64,000 bases of DNA from Lachnospiraceae bacterium (GCA_910573755.1 CAJTBO010000006.1:1-64000); one strand, 5' to 3'. Positions 54,597-63,846 are shown, numbered from the stretch's first letter. The notes: a model not told the origin generated them from the letters alone. Made by a program: numbers and translations.

Positions 54597-55250
54597 TCAA
54601 CTCTTCCTCCACTGTACGGCCCAGATAGCCAACTGTGTCCTGTCGCGCAGATCAAGCTTCTTTAAGACGGAGCTTAAATAGTTTCTTACGGAGCCTTCCG
54701 TGAGGAAAAGTTCCGCCGCGATCTCCTTGTTGGACAGCCCTTTTGACACAAGTCCTATCACCTTCCACTCCGACTCCGTAATTTCCTTTATATAATTCTC
54801 ATCCACCGTGATGACTGCCGCATTCTCCCTTGCCATCTGTGAAAACATCTTCACAACCTTCCCGGCTATATCCTCGTTTATCATGGCATTTCCATGATAA
54901 ACTTTATGTATCGCCTCCATCAGCCTGTCCGCGGAAATACCTTTCAGAAGATAACCGCTGGCACCATGCTTTAAAGCGCTGAAAATATATTCATCGTCGT
55001 CAAAAGTTGTCAGAATGATGATCTTGATCTCCGGATAGTTTTCTTTGATGATCTGGGTACACTGCACGCCATCCATCTCCGGCATTCTGATATCCATTAA
55101 AATGACATCCGGCTTATCCCGCCTGACAGCCCTGACCACCTCGATGCCGTTCGCCGCAGTATCTACCGAAAAATCCGGATTGCCCGCCAGTACAATGCGC
55201 AGGCTGTCTCTTATCAGTTCCTGATCGTCTGCAATTAGTATTTTAATCAT
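54597..55250 (-). CDS. NarL/LuxR-type response regulator
   Basis: 217 residues. The receiver domain has ADDQ, phospho-acceptor D53 in LMDIRMPEMDG and K103-type GYLLKGIS. The C-terminal LuxR helix-turn-helix (VIGLVSKGLSNKEIAAELF then GSVRNYLSSVLKKL) is clear. It overlaps the kinase gene by eight bases and the binding-protein gene by about 15. It presumably controls the CUT2 operon through the TGACA/TGTCA dyads, which fits the dyad-binding habit of NarL-type proteins. Confidence 0.92.
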   Translation of the reverse strand: MIKILIADDQELIRDSLRIVLAGNPDFSVDTAANGIEVVRAVRRDKPDVILMDIRMPEMDGVQCTQIIKENYPEIKIIILTTFDDDEYIFSALKHGASGYLLKGISADRLMEAIHKVYHGNAMINEDIAGKVVKMFSQMARENAAVITVDENYIKEITESEWKVIGLVSKGLSNKEIAAELFLTEGSVRNYLSSVLKKLDLRDRTQLAIWAVQWRKS

Positions 55251-56538
55251 TTTCCGTTCCCCACCTTATCGGAATCTCCGCCACCAGACAAAACCCGTCG
55301 CTTCCGTCAACCTGTATCTTCCCGCCGAGCATGTCCAACCGTTCTTTCATATGTGTCAGCCCAAAGCCGGGCTCGATATTCGGAGCGCCGACGCCGTTAT
55401 CCCTTACCGTTATCGTTACAATATTGTATTCCCGCGTCATCCTGATCCCTACCGTATCCGCCTTTCCGTGCCTGATAGAGTTCGTGATACTTTCCTGAAT
55501 GATCCGGTAGATCACCTCCTCCTCATCCTCGCCGAAAGACAGCCTGCCTGCGCTGTTGTCCAATGTGATCGTCACTTTGGAAGCGGCGCCCATCTGCGAG
55601 ATCATTTTATGGATTGCCGAAAGCAGATCTCTCTGTTCCAGCGCATCGGGACGAAGTTCATTGACGGAACGCCTTACATCCGTCATGCCCTGCCTTGCCA
55701 CATCCGAGACCAGTGAAAGATACCGCTTTAACATTTCGGGTGAAACGTCGGCAACGGCAGACGCCGCATCGATCCCCGCGATGATCCCGGTCAGGGTGTG
55801 CCCCAGCGTGTCATGTATCTCCCTTGCCAGCCTGTTTCTCTCCCTTGTCTGCGCCAGTTTTTCCGACTCGGCTGCATAATTTTCCAGTTCTCTGTTTGCC
55901 GCCTGAAGCTGCCCATACAGAGAATTTATCTCATCCTTTTCATCCATCTGTTCCCGCAGGTGCAAAATGGTATACACAATAAAGAAAATGATATTCAGCG
56001 TCGTAAAAAGATTTTTGATCAGGATCAGGATCGCCGCCACCGTTCCGATGTAATACTCCGTATAGGTCTCAAAGGATATGATCTTAATGATATTGGAGCA
56101 GGCGTTGAAATCAAAGATCAAAAAAAAGGTACTGCCCAGTATAAGGGGGAGCAGCCTCTGGCTGCTTCCCTCAAAGTATTTCATGATATGCGCCACAAAG
56201 AGAAGGATGATGCCGTTATAGTTTACCTGCAGTGCGGCGATCACGGAAACCGTGCAGATAAATTCCATAACGATAATATACCACTGATGTTTTATCTCAT
56301 AATTGTCATGCATGTACATCAGTACCATCAAAAGCGCAAAAAAACTCAGCGAAGTAAGAAGCATCCTCCCCGGCACCGGGGGGAGCGTGTTTACTTTTTT
56401 CAGGAACAGGACCGCTCCCCCGGAGTTTCCGATCTTTATGATGGTTACCGCGGAAATAACGGAAATATACAGCACTGTTATGAAATTAAAGCTTTTCATA
56501 AAACTTAATACGGAATTCTTTAATGCCGACGTGTCCAT
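55243..56538 (-). CDS. Sensor histidine kinase with multi-helix membrane domain (HisKA_3 class)
   Basis: 431 residues. About six helices span ~15-190 (no large extracellular domain), then a coiled coil (INSLYGQLQAANRELENY). Next come the HisKA_3 phospho-site RLAREIHDTLGHTLTGI and the HATPase (YRIIQESITNSIRHG, FGLTHMKERLDMLGG). Because it lacks its own outer sensor, ligand input likely comes from the anchored binding proteins encoded on both sides. Four bases separate it from the upstream binding-protein stop. Confidence 0.9.
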   Translation of the reverse strand: MDTSALKNSVLSFMKSFNFITVLYISVISAVTIIKIGNSGGAVLFLKKVNTLPPVPGRMLLTSLSFFALLMVLMYMHDNYEIKHQWYIIVMEFICTVSVIAALQVNYNGIILLFVAHIMKYFEGSSQRLLPLILGSTFFLIFDFNACSNIIKIISFETYTEYYIGTVAAILILIKNLFTTLNIIFFIVYTILHLREQMDEKDEINSLYGQLQAANRELENYAAESEKLAQTRERNRLAREIHDTLGHTLTGIIAGIDAASAVADVSPEMLKRYLSLVSDVARQGMTDVRRSVNELRPDALEQRDLLSAIHKMISQMGAASKVTITLDNSAGRLSFGEDEEEVIYRIIQESITNSIRHGKADTVGIRMTREYNIVTITVRDNGVGAPNIEPGFGLTHMKERLDMLGGKIQVDGSDGFCLVAEIPIRWGTEND

Positions 56539-56541
56539 TTG

Positions 56542-57516
56542 TTACTGCCATCCCTTTGTACTGAATTCGTTTATATTTTCCTCACTGATCAAAGTGACCG
56601 AAACCTTTATTTTCTTTTCGACAGGCCTGCCTTCTATCATATTGTAAAGCTGATCCACCGCATTCTGTCCGATCAAAGACGGATACTGTGCCGACGTCGC
56701 AAGCATGATCCTCTCTTTTATCATGGACTTCGCCTCCGGCGCGCCATCCACTCCGAGAACAGATATGCCGTCCAGTCTCCCGTAATCCTTCAGCGCTGCC
56801 ATCACACCAAGCGCTCCCACATCGTTGATGGAAAAAACAACGTCAAAATCCACACCCTTTTTCAACTCGTCGATCATCAGCGGCATGGCGATCTCAAGCT
56901 GTCCCGCATAATTCAGCCTGTCCACGATCTCATAATTTCCGTTCCCCTCTATCGTGTCTACAAACCCCTCCACGCGGTCATTCGAGGATTTGGTTGTCGG
57001 ATGTTCAAAGATCAGGATCTTTCCTTCTGTTTTTTTATCCAGAAGATACTCGGCGCAGAGAACCCCCGCATGATAGTTATCCGAGACAACGGTACAGTCC
57101 GCCAGGCTCTCATCATAGATCTCCGTGTCCACAAATATTATTTTTACCCCCTTCTCTCTCCCATACTCGATAGCGGGAATGATCTTCTCAAAATCAACAG
57201 GGGCGATAAATATAGCCTCCGCTCCCTCGTCTATCAGATCATAAATCTGCTGCGTCTGTCTGTCCGCATCAAGGGCCGGATCTCTTGTGATCAGAATATC
57301 CCCGTTTGATTCCACGGTGGCGCGTATCGTTTCGTTGATCACCTCAAAGAAAGGATTGTTCATGGTCATATACGTTGCCCCGAATTTATGCACATTTTCC
57401 CTCTGTGTAAGAGAAAAATCATTGTTTTTGTCAAGAACAGCCAGCCCGCCCAGAAGGACCAATACAGCCGCTGTCGTATAAAATGCAGTTTTCATCCGAT
57501 TTGATAAAAGTCTCAT
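56542..57516 (-). CDS. Anchored periplasmic-binding-protein-type sugar sensor
   Basis: 324 residues. An N-terminal helix (AFYTTAAVLVLLGGLAVL), without a lipobox, is followed by an RbsB/LacI-type fold. It has FGATYMTMNNPFFEVINETI, then GAEAIFIAPVDFEKIIPAI, DNYHAGVLCAEYLL and VFSINDVGALGVMAAL. Binding-protein-like sensors of this sort pair with kinases to detect sugars in clostridia (the XylFII-LytS arrangement is the known example). First gene of the operon. Its ATG overlaps the TGA of a 69-codon leader frame. Confidence 0.85.
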   Translation of the reverse strand: MRLLSNRMKTAFYTTAAVLVLLGGLAVLDKNNDFSLTQRENVHKFGATYMTMNNPFFEVINETIRATVESNGDILITRDPALDADRQTQQIYDLIDEGAEAIFIAPVDFEKIIPAIEYGREKGVKIIFVDTEIYDESLADCTVVSDNYHAGVLCAEYLLDKKTEGKILIFEHPTTKSSNDRVEGFVDTIEGNGNYEIVDRLNYAGQLEIAMPLMIDELKKGVDFDVVFSINDVGALGVMAALKDYGRLDGISVLGVDGAPEAKSMIKERIMLATSAQYPSLIGQNAVDQLYNMIEGRPVEKKIKVSVTLISEENINEFSTKGWQ

Positions 57517-57722
57517 TTTGTCTTATCCCTTAGATCGGGCAGAGGGAAAAGCCTCTTTTCCTGCCCGTCGCACAGCCCGCATGCTGCCTTTGCAGCAGGC
57601 CTCCCCATGCGGGTCTTCGTATAAAAAAACAAAAGGAAAGAACATATAAGTCCTACAGGCTTATATAGATCTTCCCTCAAATATTCATCTGATTTACGAC
57701 AGGATATTTTCTCTCCCGCCAT
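57513..57722 (-). other. Structured leader containing a 69-codon frame
   Basis: An open frame ending TGA across the next gene's ATG, with a central hydrophobic stretch (VGLICSFLLFFY) and then a Gly/Ala/Arg-rich end. The DNA can fold into three hairpins: GGGCAG.../...TGCCC near 57539-57569, the nested CCCGCATG (57576-57583) / CATGCGGG (57606-57613) with TGCTG/CAGCA inside, and ATATAAG/CTTATAT at 57644-57666. It is either a leader peptide or RNA element controlling the sensor operon, or a copy of a dispersed GC-rich repeat. Coding status uncertain. Confidence 0.35.
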
Positions 57723-57793
57723 TTTCCGTCATTGAATACAGTATAGCAATTCGGAAGATAAAAATCAATAGTTTCTTTACTTTCCATTTCTGA

Positions 57794-57941
57794 TATAATA
57801 TCGGTAGATATGATATCACGGCGCGGGCGAAGCGAGTGTGCATCGTAAAGCGCATACCATGTCCTCCAGACATGGTATTATATCAACAGATATGATACCG
57901 GCTCGAAGCGAAGCAGCGCAGCCGTAAAAGAGGTACATACT
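57794..57941 (+). promoter_or_regulatory. Leader of the GH13 gene with repeats and hairpin
   Basis: TATAAT at 57794-57799 (weak -35) is followed by two related segments starting AGATATGATA (about 57807 and 57888), each with a GCGAAGCGA run and ending GTAAAG-like. Between them is a perfect 10-bp hairpin ATACCATGTC / GACATGGTAT (57854-57878). AAAGAGGT precedes the ATG at 57942. The layout suggests an operator or attenuator. Confidence 0.4.
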
Positions 57942-59606
57942 ATGACGAAAAAATGGTGGCATGACAAAGTGGCATATCAGATCTATCCGAAAAGCTTCTA
58001 TGATTCCAACGGAGACGGCATCGGTGATATTCCCGGCATTATCTCCAAACTGGACTATCTGCAGGAGCTTGGCGTGGACATGATCTGGCTCTCCCCCTGC
58101 TATTCCTCCCCGCTGGCGGATCAGGGGTACGACATCTCGGATTACTATAACATCGATCCCCGTTTCGGTACGATGGAAGACATGGAACGGCTGATCGCCG
58201 AGGCCAAAAAACGGGATATGTACATTCTGATGGATCTGGTGGTCAACCACTGTTCCGATGAACATGAATGGTTTCGGAAAGCCTGCGAAGATCCCGACGG
58301 CGAATACGGGGACTTCTTCTATCTGAGAGAAAAAGACGGAGAAAAACTGCCCACCAACTGGCGTTCCTATTTCGGCGGGCCGGTCTGGGACGACCTTCCC
58401 GGCACGAACAGGCAGTATCTTCATGTATTCCATAAAAAACAGCCTGACCTTAACTGGGAAAACCCGAAACTCCGTGAAGAAGTCTACAAAAACATCAACT
58501 GGTGGCTGGAAAAGGGGCTGGCAGGCTTCCGCATTGATGCGATCATCAATATCAAGAAGGCACTGCCCTTCCGCGATTACGCGCCTGACCGCAGCGACGG
58601 TCTTTGCAGTATAAATACCATGTTAAAAGACGCAGAGGGCATCGGTACATTCTTAGGAGAGATGCGCGATCGCACCTTTTCCGTATATGACGCGTTCTCC
58701 GTGGGAGAAGTCTTTAATGAAAAGCCGGAAGTAATACCGGATTTTATCGGCGATGGCGGCTATTTCTCCACCATGTTCGATTTCAACGAGGCCATTTTCG
58801 GCCAGAGCGGGAAGGGATGGTACGACGCTGAGCCGATCACGCCGGAAGATTACAAAAACTGCTGTTTTGCATCTCAGAAAAAAGTCGGCGATATCGGCTT
58901 TCTTTCCAATATCATCGAAAATCATGACGAGCCCCGGGGCGTCAGCCGCTATATCCCGGAAGGGGACTGCTGCAAAGAGAGCAAGAAAATGCTCGCCGCC
59001 CTGAACTTTATGCTGCGCGGGCTTCCCTTTATCTATCAGGGGCAGGAACTGGGCATGGAAAACATACCGTTTTCCTCGATCGATGAAGTGGACGATATCT
59101 CCTCGCTGGACGAATACCAGGTTGCCCTTGACGCAGGCCTCTCCCCTGAAGATGCCCTAAAAGCGGTTGCACGCTTCAGCCGTGACAACGCCCGCACACC
59201 GATGCAGTGGTCCGATGCCGCCCATGCCGGCTTCACCACCGGTAAGCCGTGGCTGCGCGTCAACCCGAATTACTTATCCATCAATGCCGCCTCCCAGCTT
59301 GAAGATCCGGATTCCGTTTTTCATTTTTATCAAAAACTCATCCGGCTGCGCAAAGATCCTGTCTATAAAGAAACAATCGTATACGGCACTTTGGAACCCG
59401 CCTTCAGAGAACAGCATAACCTGATGGCATACTACCGCAGAGGCGATAAAACGCTGCTTGTGATCGGCAATTATCAAAGCGGAAAGCAGGCTGTAACGCT
59501 TCCTCTTCCTTATACAAAGGTACTGCTGAATAACTATGCGGATATTACCCGGGAAGGCAGCACCATCCTTTTGCATGGTTATCAGGTTTTGATATTGGAA
59601 ATGTAG
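57942..59606 (+). CDS. GH13 alpha-glucosidase (oligo-1,6-glucosidase type)
   Basis: 554 residues, the family's usual length. The (beta/alpha)8 barrel begins WWHDKVAYQIYPKSFYDSNG. Conserved regions are DLVVNHCSDEH (region I), GFRIDAI with nucleophile D199, VGEVFNE with acid/base E256 and ENHDEPR with D329. The pattern after region II lacks the Val-type residues I could use to decide alpha-1,4 from alpha-1,6, so the substrate stays open between isomaltooligosaccharides, sucrose-like and maltooligosaccharides. No signal peptide: cytoplasmic. Single gene closed by its own terminator. Confidence 0.93.
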   Translation: MTKKWWHDKVAYQIYPKSFYDSNGDGIGDIPGIISKLDYLQELGVDMIWLSPCYSSPLADQGYDISDYYNIDPRFGTMEDMERLIAEAKKRDMYILMDLVVNHCSDEHEWFRKACEDPDGEYGDFFYLREKDGEKLPTNWRSYFGGPVWDDLPGTNRQYLHVFHKKQPDLNWENPKLREEVYKNINWWLEKGLAGFRIDAIINIKKALPFRDYAPDRSDGLCSINTMLKDAEGIGTFLGEMRDRTFSVYDAFSVGEVFNEKPEVIPDFIGDGGYFSTMFDFNEAIFGQSGKGWYDAEPITPEDYKNCCFASQKKVGDIGFLSNIIENHDEPRGVSRYIPEGDCCKESKKMLAALNFMLRGLPFIYQGQELGMENIPFSSIDEVDDISSLDEYQVALDAGLSPEDALKAVARFSRDNARTPMQWSDAAHAGFTTGKPWLRVNPNYLSINAASQLEDPDSVFHFYQKLIRLRKDPVYKETIVYGTLEPAFREQHNLMAYYRRGDKTLLVIGNYQSGKQAVTLPLPYTKVLLNNYADITREGSTILLHGYQVLILEM

Positions 59607-59609
59607 AAA

Positions 59610-59645
59610 GAACCCCTGCGGTTTTTCGATGACCGCAGGGGGTTC
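59610..59645. terminator. Bidirectional terminator after GH13
   Basis: A stem GAACCCCTGCGGT (59610-59622) pairs with ACCGCAGGGGGTTC (59632-59645, one bulge), between the convergent GH13 and transglutaminase-like genes. T-rich sequence follows on both sides. Confidence 0.65.
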
Positions 59646-59653
59646 GCTCTTCT

Positions 59654-60079
59654 TTACCCTATTCCATACAGACTGAAAATATAATCAAGCCCCGGATGCG
59701 AAAATCTGCTCTGTTCCGGTGCCGGTATGCCAAGGCACGGATCAACCGTATACCGCTGTCCGTCAATGGTCACCACACTCCAATGATACAGAATCATACC
59801 GTTATAGCTTACTGCCGCATGTTCCCATTCCACACCGGGCATCTCATACATCAGCCCTGCCGTTCTGGCGCACCCGCTGGAATCAGCGCCGCCATAATAG
59901 AAAAAGCCACAGGCATTACTGAAATACGGCGTGGCATTGGTATACACCGTATTACCCTCTGCCGGCGCCGCCCTCACAGCCGTCTCCGTACCCGCAATCC
60001 CATCCACTGATTCACCGGCTTCAGCGCCTGCATAGGGCAGCGCCAGATTTTGTCCCTCAATCAATTCCTGCAACATCAT
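59654..60079 (-). CDS. Small transglutaminase-like protein
   Basis: 141 residues behind ACGGGGGCA. The second half has the core of a bacterial transglutaminase-like cysteine-protease fold: SSGCARTAGLMYEMPG (Cys), then EWEHAAV, YHWSVVTIDGQRYTVDPC (His, Asp). The N-terminal ~60 residues are Ala/Gly/Glu-rich and variable. It is shorter than typical family members and has no signal peptide or membrane helix, so it may be a truncated end of a secreted protein or an intact small enzyme. Divergent from the kinase gene 48 bp away. Confidence 0.55.
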   Translation of the reverse strand: MMLQELIEGQNLALPYAGAEAGESVDGIAGTETAVRAAPAEGNTVYTNATPYFSNACGFFYYGGADSSGCARTAGLMYEMPGVEWEHAAVSYNGMILYHWSVVTIDGQRYTVDPCLGIPAPEQSRFSHPGLDYIFSLYGIG

Positions 60080-60127
60080 TGCCCCCGTTTCCCGATTCTG
60101 TTATAATCTTCTTAAACAGTAGGATTA

Positions 60128-61921
60128 ATGGAAAACAGTCAGGGGGATCTCCGCATGTACTATCAACGAATGAAAAAAGCATTTTTCAATCTCTCTTTAA
60201 CCTCAAAACTGAAATACATCTACACCGCTCTGATCTTCCTCTGCATTTCCTGCAACCTGCTGATCCTGTACGGCTTTTTTTCGCGCGAGATGCAGAAAAC
60301 CCTCTCCACACTCACCTCGCAGACTGTGGAGACCGTGTCCCGGAATGTGGACAGTTCTCTCTCCGTGATCTCCAAGACTTCCACCTATCTGCTCGGGACC
60401 GCAGAAGTACAAAACTACCTGCAGGATATAAACCACTCGGAATATGCCATCTTATCCAAGCAGCTCCGCAATTTTCTCTATCTGACCATGGAATCCATGC
60501 CCCTTGCCTCCTCCATTATCGTGATGCAGCCCTCCGGTGCCTACGAAGGGGCTGCGCGTTATGCCCTGCCTTCCATAACAATGGACTCCCCGGAAGATGC
60601 CTCATGGTATGAAGAGCTCTGTGAAAAAAAAGGGGCTCCGATCTTAACGGTTAACGCGGACGGCTATCTGTCTTTTGAGGACGGCAAAAATTATGTCACC
60701 CTGATCCGCCGGATCAACAGCACGGAAGACGCCAGACCTCTCGGATATCTGTTTATCAATATCTCCGTAGATTCCCTCCTCTCCTTTGCCGGGGAAGAAG
60801 GCAGCAATTACACCGATTTCTGTGTATCCTCCGGGGATGATATCATCCTGCCGTTTTTAAACGAGGATCTGAACCTCCGGCTGGAACATACCTCCATAGA
60901 TTCCCTTCCCGCCGAATCGACGACCCATTTACGCCACACCCGGTATATGCTTCTGAAATTCCAGACCTCCGGTATGGACTGGAACTACATAGCCGCAGTC
61001 AACTACCATCTTCTTACGGGCGAGCACAGAGCCTCCATCCTGATCTCCATGATCATACTGTTTATCAGCTTTGCGTTCTTTCTACTGATTGCCCTCAGCA
61101 CGAACCGTTTTATTACGGCGCCTCTCTACCGGCTGATGAACGCCATGAAAAAACCTGAAACAGGAGATTTTAACCATGCCAACGTAACGCCCTACCATGA
61201 CGAGATCGGCCAGCTCCAGAACGCCTATAACGATATGGTGGATAAAATACAGCAGCTTCTGGAAGCCAAAGTTTCCGAACTGAAAAGGCTGCGCAAAGCC
61301 GAACTGAATATACTGCAGGAACAGATCAAACCCCATTTCCTCTACAACAGCCTGGGCGCCATCTCCTATCTGGTGACCTCACAGCAGAATGAAAAGGCCT
61401 ATGATCTGATCATTTCGCTGTCCGAATATTATCGGGAAAGCCTGAGCAAGGGAAATAAGATCATCCCCCTCTCCACCGAGATCCATATCGTCAAAAACTA
61501 TCTGAAGCTGCAGAAAGTCCGCTTCCCGGATATTTTTCATGATGAATATGAACTGCAGGAAGATGTACTCGCCTGCCAGATCCCGCGGCTTATCCTGCAG
61601 CCTCTGGTGGAAAACTCGCTGTACCACGGTATCATTCCCACCTGTGATTACGGCATTATAAAAATAAGCGCTTACACCGAGAAGGACCATCTGATCCTCC
61701 GCATTTCGGACAACGGTGTCGGCATGTCCGAGGCGGAACTGGAAAATATATGGAATGCCGGCCCCGACAGCGCTTCCCGAAGCTTCGGATTAAAGGGAAC
61801 CATCGAACGCATGCAGATCTTCTATGAAACACAGGATATCTGCACGATAGACAGCCGCCCGGACGAAGGCACCACGATCACCTTTTTTATCCCCACGGCG
61901 CGGTGCAGCACAGATTCCTAA
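60128..61921 (+). CDS. YesM-type sensor histidine kinase
   Basis: 597 residues (an alternative start at 60155 has AGGGGGATC before it). Helix 1 (~28-50), an extracellular domain to ~300, helix 2 (~303-327) and a HAMP. The phospho-acceptor segment is QIKPHFLYNSLGAISYLV and the HATPase is QPLVENSLYHG with SRSFGLKGTIERMQIFYE. Same group as the kinase at 25961-27700 but only distantly similar in the sensor. It precedes its AraC-type partner by 65 bp and likely responds to a glycan handled by the neighbouring GH43 or GH13 genes. Confidence 0.92.
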   Translation: MENSQGDLRMYYQRMKKAFFNLSLTSKLKYIYTALIFLCISCNLLILYGFFSREMQKTLSTLTSQTVETVSRNVDSSLSVISKTSTYLLGTAEVQNYLQDINHSEYAILSKQLRNFLYLTMESMPLASSIIVMQPSGAYEGAARYALPSITMDSPEDASWYEELCEKKGAPILTVNADGYLSFEDGKNYVTLIRRINSTEDARPLGYLFINISVDSLLSFAGEEGSNYTDFCVSSGDDIILPFLNEDLNLRLEHTSIDSLPAESTTHLRHTRYMLLKFQTSGMDWNYIAAVNYHLLTGEHRASILISMIILFISFAFFLLIALSTNRFITAPLYRLMNAMKKPETGDFNHANVTPYHDEIGQLQNAYNDMVDKIQQLLEAKVSELKRLRKAELNILQEQIKPHFLYNSLGAISYLVTSQQNEKAYDLIISLSEYYRESLSKGNKIIPLSTEIHIVKNYLKLQKVRFPDIFHDEYELQEDVLACQIPRLILQPLVENSLYHGIIPTCDYGIIKISAYTEKDHLILRISDNGVGMSEAELENIWNAGPDSASRSFGLKGTIERMQIFYETQDICTIDSRPDEGTTITFFIPTARCSTDS

Positions 61922-61986
61922 AAAAGGACGTCTGATCTTTCGCCGGCCGTCTGACCGTCGATGATCCGGCAGAATGGAGAAACAAC

Positions 61987-63588
61987 ATGAAGGACTCAAT
62001 GTTTAAGGTTATTATCGCAGATGATGAAGAACCGGCACGCAAAATGCTGATCACAGCCGCCGACTGGCAGGCGCTGAATATGGAGATCATCGCGGAAGCC
62101 GTCTCCGGGCAGGATGCGCTCTCGATTATGGAAGAACAACTGCCCGATATTCTTTTTACCGATATCAAAATGCCTTATATGGACGGCATGGAACTGTGTC
62201 ATATCGTGACCAGAAAATATCCCCATATCAAGATCGTCATCACCACCGCTTTCAAGGATTTCGATTATGCCCATCAGTGCATCTCTCTGGGCGTTTCCCA
62301 TTTCCTGCTAAAGCCGATCAACCGCAGCGATCTGGTATCCACCCTCTTAAAACTGCGGGAGCAGATTGAAAGCGAAAAACAGCAGTGGTTTGAATTTGAC
62401 CATTTAAAAAAGATACTGAAAAAAAATTATTCCTTTCTGCGGGAGCGGTTTTTGCTGGAATTCTGCGAAAACAGTACACGTTCGGCTTCCACGGAACAGC
62501 AGATCGCCTACTATTTTCCGGAAGGCATCCCCTCCTACATTCAGGTAACGCTTCTGAAATCCCACGCTTCCCATGCCGGTGATTTAACGGAAGAGGAACG
62601 GCTGCTGCAGGATATGAAAAATCTGGAATTTATCAAAAAATATCTGGAAGGGAACAGGGATGTGGAAATCTTTGCGGACAATAACCACCATCTGGTGCTT
62701 CTGACTTATTCGCCGGATGTGCAGGTCGTTCCCTTATGTGAACAGTTAAAGCGCATTATCTACCAGACTTCAGGCAACGAGATCCTGTTTGGCATCGGCA
62801 ATCATTACGATAATTTTTATCAGGCGGAAACCTCCTTCCGGGAAGCGCTGGAATCCCTGAAATTCAGCCAGTATATGCCCAACCAGCCCATTGTTATCTA
62901 CCAGAACGATATCCATGTGCAGAATACCGGCTGGACTTCCTCTCCTGCGCAGCTGGAAGATATCAGATTTTATATCAAGGCCGGGCTTCCCGATTCCGTC
63001 CAGAAACTGCTCCCCTCCCTCTATCTGACACCGGACGGCAGCCTGCTCTCTCTGGAACATGCCCGCATTTTATCCATGACACTGTTGTCCTCCGCCGTCA
63101 ATGTGGCGAATGATATCGGTATCCCATTAGATGATCTGCTTTCCGATCCCGGCAATTCCTTTATCCAGATCCTGCTTGAGCCTTCCAGCCAGAACCTCCG
63201 GCATAAGACCGGCGCCTTTCTGACCCGCCTTGCCGCCCAGATCGCCGAATGCAGGACAAATAAAAGCAAATCCGCTCTGTGGGAAATTTTGCAGTATATT
63301 CAGGCAAACCTGACCGACCCGTCCCTCTCTCTCGGCTCTGTCGCTGAACTGTTTCATATGAATGACAGTTATTTAAGCCGTACCTTTACAAAGGAACTGG
63401 GATTCAGCTTTTCCAAATACTTAAACAGGCTCCGTATGGAACGCGCCATTGTGCTGCTTCGCACGACGGATCTGAAGGCTTATCAGATCGCGGAATCAGT
63501 CGGCATTCCGGATGCCTATTATTTCAGTAACTGCTTTAAAAAATATACCGGGAAATCGATACGGGATTACCGGAAAGGGGGGACTTGA
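61987..63588 (+). CDS. YesN-type AraC response regulator
   Basis: 533 residues. Receiver with D59 in LFTDIKMPYMDG, then a long middle domain and a C-terminal AraC HTH pair (LGSVAELFHMNDSYLSRTF and the last IAESVGIPDAYYFSNCFKKY, then YRKGG). Partner of the preceding kinase. The target is probably the GH43-like gene entering from the right edge or the GH13 gene, both unproven. After its stop the DNA carries a 33-bp tandem repeat. Confidence 0.92.
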   Translation: MKDSMFKVIIADDEEPARKMLITAADWQALNMEIIAEAVSGQDALSIMEEQLPDILFTDIKMPYMDGMELCHIVTRKYPHIKIVITTAFKDFDYAHQCISLGVSHFLLKPINRSDLVSTLLKLREQIESEKQQWFEFDHLKKILKKNYSFLRERFLLEFCENSTRSASTEQQIAYYFPEGIPSYIQVTLLKSHASHAGDLTEEERLLQDMKNLEFIKKYLEGNRDVEIFADNNHHLVLLTYSPDVQVVPLCEQLKRIIYQTSGNEILFGIGNHYDNFYQAETSFREALESLKFSQYMPNQPIVIYQNDIHVQNTGWTSSPAQLEDIRFYIKAGLPDSVQKLLPSLYLTPDGSLLSLEHARILSMTLLSSAVNVANDIGIPLDDLLSDPGNSFIQILLEPSSQNLRHKTGAFLTRLAAQIAECRTNKSKSALWEILQYIQANLTDPSLSLGSVAELFHMNDSYLSRTFTKELGFSFSKYLNRLRMERAIVLLRTTDLKAYQIAESVGIPDAYYFSNCFKKYTGKSIRDYRKGGT

Positions 63589-63623
63589 TCAGCTGGTTAC
63601 AGCCGGACAGGGCTGTCGGAACA

Positions 63624-63716
63624 TAAATAGTCCAAAACAGAGGGGTGATCGGGAAATAGATAATCCAAAACAGGGAGACGATCGGAAAATAGATAATCCA
63701 AAATAAGGGGCGATGT
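63624..63716. repeat. 33-bp tandem repeat, ~2.8 copies
   Basis: Units start at 63624, 63657 and 63690 with core ATAGATAATCCAAAACAG. The period, a multiple of three, keeps frames open on both strands (for example repeated LDYLF on minus), but no start or ribosome site supports coding. Lies in the 258-bp gap between two convergent genes. A weak GGGG-GATGTG / CACATC-CCCC hairpin follows at 63707-63741. Confidence 0.7.
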
Positions 63717-63846
63717 GATTGATACAGGCCACATCCCCCCCTGAATACTTTTCTCCGGGCTGATGATCGTTAAGCCATATAATGCTGAAATCAAAAGTAT
63801 TTTTATCAGTACCTTTTTGATATCAGAAAGTTAATATAACATTCTC

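Noticed and set aside
57816-58433. 205-codon minus-strand frame across the GH13 leader
   Set aside because: Antisense to conserved GH13 regions and without a start context.
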